Of a stretch of DNA of 64,000 nt, positions 60,557 through 64,000 are shown piece by piece. This stretch comes from Athene noctua (Eukaryota > Chordata > Aves > Strigiformes > Strigidae), in NCBI RefSeq assembly GCF_965140245.1, contig NC_134041.1, positions 9,112,607 through 9,176,606 on the forward strand. Reading direction: 5' to 3'. Numbering within the stretch: the first letter of the stretch is position 1; every line of letters begins with the position of its first letter. The position numbers were made by a program, and so were the translations under genes. A model generated the notes under the pieces. The model was not told the DNA's origin. It made no database searches and saw nothing but the letters and a program-made list of their open reading frames with translations.

Positions 60557-63500
60557 TGTTTCTCTTAATTAATTTTTTCCTAATTTATTTTTTAATGATA
60601 AGTCTCTGGCTTAATTGGATTGTGTGAATTTTATTTTAATATGAATAGAAGGCTACTTAAAATTTTTGTCATCATTAGCTACTGTTTTCCCTCTTATATT
60701 TACCTTATCCAAAACTGGTAAGTTGTGGTCTTATGTATTGTCATTAGACATGTGAACAGAGCAGGTTCTTTATCTTCTATATTATAACCTTTGGTTCTGA
60801 ATTACTGGAACACTTAGTTGTCATCAGATCTTTTGTCTTTTGATCAACTGGATCAGCTTTATTGTTTCATTGGGCAAATTTAAAAAAATAATAGCAGATA
60901 GTAAAAATAATAAACTCAAAAGAAAAGTTTAGATAATTTTCTGTTGAAAGTTGTGACAAAGGCAATGTATGCTTTTGAAATTCTTTGATATTACCATGGA
61001 AACTGTTGTGCAAGAAAATATGCAATTGCTCAATACATGTCTTGTAACTTGAAAGAAAGTATGTGTGTAGGTATCTCTGGATATTGCAAATAAATGGTAA
61101 ACTATAAATGAGCTGGAAAGGTGCATATGTTTTTAGAGTAAGTTTCAAGCAGAGTAGAACAGATCCGTACCACACATTGGTTGCAGTAGCCCTGCAGAAG
61201 TCAGTAGATTTAAGACTCTGGTCCAGTGTGTTGCAAATTTGTGTCAGAGTATGACATCCTGGCCCTTTCCATAGCCTCTTTTGTGCATCAGTTTTCCTTG
61301 AAAGCTGTGCAAGTAGCACACACAATGCCCAAGACTGCCTGCTTGCAACTGCTTGTTTGCTTCTCCTGGCCCACCTTACACACCTGTGGAGCTACCAGCT
61401 AAGCTACTTCTCTACAGTTATCTTTTTCTCTGTTTCAATCTATGCAGTCCAGGTTTGCTTAAGTGGACAGTCTTTGAAGTAAGTGGTGTTTGGTGTCCTA
61501 TTTTGCTTTGACTGGGATAAGGAATACTCAGAAATGCATCTCAGCCAAGGCAGTGGGAACTTCCAGACAGAAGCTGTGATGAGGGAAGGCAGTGGATGAC
61601 ATTTGGCAGCTACATAATGGGAACACACTCAATTAAAAATTACTTTGGAATCCCGCATCAAGCAGAGAAGAGCAGAACTTACTGTTTGGGCCCTAATTTA
61701 TGTCTGCTATGTTCTTAACCCTCTTTGTTACCCACCATAGGTTTTCCCAGTCTGCTGTCTCCTTTTTGCTTATACTTCATCCTTCAGTATTGAGAGAGAA
61801 ACCTGGGTCATCTCTCAAAGATAGGGACAGCTGGGGCATGGTGCCTGCCTGCTCGGCAGCGCCATCCCAGTCAGCTTGTGACAGAGGTGGTGGATGGAGT
61901 AGGGTAAGGACCTTGTAGTGTTTCATGTGTTTAGCTCTAGAGAAACAGCATCTAAAACCAGAAACAAAAACAGATGAGTGTGCACAGCAAAACAAACTGT
62001 AACTGGAAAAAGGGCCATTTTCATCATGGCAAGAATGCTAGCCTAAAGCTTTCTCATCAAGATGCAGTAGAGAATGTTTTTGTCTTGTGTTTGTGCATAT
62101 TGCACTGTGGAGTTTGAGCGTGAAGTGAGTATAGAAATGGAGTTGTGCCACTCTTTGCTTGACAGATCTGTTCCAGTAAAAGGAAGAGGAAATTGAGACC
62201 TCCCAATTCCTGTCCATTTCTCTCTTCTGTGGTAGTTTGTTTTATGCGAGAGTGGGAAGAAGTTTGGATCTGTCTCAGACTTTTCTAAGGCTAGGCAGAA
62301 GATATCCTTTCCTCTGTCTTTTCTGTTCCCAGGATGGGGGTCTCTAGTAGACCAAATATTTCCTTTTTCTTGTTGGGATCAGCAGTGGCAGCTGGTCAGG
62401 TAATGACTGGGAGGGTGTGTGGCTGCTGTTGCTGCCTCTCTTGCTTCATAGTATTGTTTAACAATTGTCAGTATAGTTTAACCATTATCTGTATGTTTTG
62501 GGGGTTCAGGGGACTGCTGCAGTGTGAAGCTTTCTGCAGTCATCCACTGCAAGGGCTTCTCAGAAAACTGTCCGGAGTGCAGAGGACCAAATCCATACTA
62601 AATGAGGGGGGACAGCAGCTGCTTCTGTTCCCAGCTGTTTGGAGCCTGGGGAAGAGGGAGCTGGGTTCAAGGAACAGCCTTTTCTTGTCCAAGATGACCT
62701 CTGTGATTCTTATCTATGATTCTCAGAGATTCTTATCTGCACCTGGTTGTTTCAAAAACACATTATAAATAAGGGGGCATTCACAGATCATAGCAATGAA
62801 AACCTGCAATTGACAGGAGTTTAGAAATTTTGGTCTCAAGTGTCTGATTTCTCTCTTACTGTGGGAGATTAAGTGTTCCTCTTAGTGCAAGCCTTGGTTG
62901 ACAAAGGGAAAATCTTTGAGAAAATGACGTAGGAAATAGAAGCCAATAGCTAAATAAACAGCGCAGTCTGTCCCCTTTGACTCTGAATCTCCTTTCTGTA
63001 GAATGTGGCAATCAGATATATACGTTGGCATCCAGTGCACCACAGTTTGACATAGGTGCTGCTGACACTTAGTACATTGGGCTTTCAACTCACATCCTAC
63101 TGGTCTCTTGAGACCGGAAGCTTTTCCCTTGCCATCCATCCAAGCCATTCTTCTCAGGGCAGCTGAGGAGACAGAAGTGTAGGAAAAGGAGACCACCACA
63201 AAGTGTCCGACGTGCGTGAAGCAAGAGGAGTGAATATTACTGCTGTCTCCAAGTGGGAAAGTCTCTATTCTCTTGTTTTCAGCTCCAGTCATGTGAGTTA
63301 TGTGACTGGTTGGAAATATCAGGGGTGAAATTTGCTGCTTGAAAGAGAGGAAAGTAATCCAGAGCTTCCTGCATTTAAAAAGGGGGGAAAAAAAAGTGTT
63401 GAAGATTAAAAATAGTGTATGTAAATATGCCCTATTGACTGCTCAAAGGGAAGGGGGGAAGTACATCGTTAACATTACCAGGCTGGTGTTTGAAAGTGTG

Positions 63501-64000
63501 GGAATGGACCACTGTTGTTACTAATTAATTTTCCAAAGCTTCAGGAGGTCTCATTTACATTGTATGCTGCTGCGGCCATTTGTTGGGATTATAATACTTC
63601 AACAGCAGCACTTCAAGTGAAAACTGGCGGCTGCATGAAGTGTTGTCCATAATTGACTAGCTCCATGTCTTCACACAGCACAGAGACAATGTTCCATTAT
63701 GTTATCCATTGACAGTATCATTGAAAAGATTACTCTCCTTAAAGCATCTGTCAACCTTGATTGATTTACAAGGGACAAAGAACTGAAAAGGTTTGAAGTG
63801 CGGGTACAATTTTTGCCACCGTTTAGCATACATAATGGTTCTCCTTTGATGTCAAAAGCTCATCTTCTATTAATAATGCAGAGGGCTTTTGAATGCAGGC
63901 TACTTGTATGGAGTTCCACACTAATAACCTACTTGCTGTGAAATGGGATTCACTTTGGAGAAGCAGTCATTTGTCTGAGTTTTACATGTTCGGAATGAAT
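60549..64000 (+). other. AGBL4: AGBL4 intron, 5' portion (downstream end outside window)
   Basis: This intron starts at the donor at 60549 and runs off the window. A 152-codon frame on the - strand (60867-61325) and a 144-codon frame on the + strand (62334-62768) show no domain and look like chance. The last 500 bases have dense transcription-factor-like words and resemble a conserved noncoding element. Otherwise I see nothing. Confidence 0.85.

Noticed and set aside
60867..61325. 152-codon - strand frame near the second exon
   Set aside because: It starts at TTG, is full of hydrophobic low-complexity residues from AT-rich DNA, and lies antisense in an intron with no splice or promoter context.
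62690..62740. Possible CR1 terminal octamers (GATTCTTATCT twice and GATTCT)
   Set aside because: The words resemble ATTCTRTG units but are not in octamer register and no CR1 body is recognisable upstream.

Overview
The window is the inside of a very large vertebrate protein-coding gene. Only two short stretches are recognisably coding. Both are internal exons on the + strand, at 4011-4122 and 60396-60548, and they encode adjoining pieces of the carboxypeptidase domain of cytosolic carboxypeptidase 6 (AGBL4/CCP6). They are separated by a 56,273-base intron and flanked by partial introns of 4.0 kb and 3.5 kb. The first exon carries the Asn-Arg substrate-anchoring motif (DLNRHW) and the second the last zinc-ligand motif (DIHAHS). 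Neither the HxxE zinc motif nor the catalytic glutamate exon is in the window.

The repeat content points to a sauropsid, most likely a bird. There are old, mutated CR1 LINEs (a sense ORF2 fossil at about 15.70-17.12 kb, clear antisense 3' ends at 52.08-52.44 and 18.67-18.78 kb, a probable sense 3' end near 58.1 kb) and diverged MIR/CORE-type SINEs (8.14-8.29, 39.3, 40.0-40.16, 52.77, 53.9-54.06 kb, weaker ones at 27.6 and 54.9 kb). A MIR1-type amniote tail lies at 5.18-5.27 kb and two copies of a palindromic amniote repeat at 3.5 and 7.6 kb. There is no Alu, B1/B2 or young mammalian L1. T/G-rich tracts of the (GTTT)n kind recur, as is common in avian introns. A turtle or crocodilian cannot be excluded. 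A fragment at 1.02-1.21 kb encodes what looks like the C-terminal knuckle of an L1-clade LINE, unusual if this is a bird.

Layout: 1-4010 upstream intron with the L1-like fossil and a hairpin close to the acceptor; 4011-4122 exon; 4123-14.6 kb sparse intron with SINE remnants; 15.7-17.1 kb CR1 ORF2; 18.7-52 kb mostly unique sequence with simple tracts, scattered SINEs and a hairpin at 33,698-33,791; 52-55 kb cluster of old CR1/MIR; 55-60.4 kb unique sequence; 60,396-60,548 exon; then unique intron with a conserved-element-like stretch at the end.

The most interesting unexplained structure is the hairpin at 33,698-33,791. Its two 41-base arms pair without any bulge (34 Watson-Crick, 3 G-T, 4 mismatches) around a 12-base loop, and it folds slightly better on the strand transcribed with AGBL4. 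It has the size of a miRNA precursor but could equally be a small inverted-repeat element. I saw no other gene, tRNA, rRNA, CRISPR array or CpG island. The open reading frames of 100-164 codons elsewhere have no recognisable domain and are about as long as chance allows.
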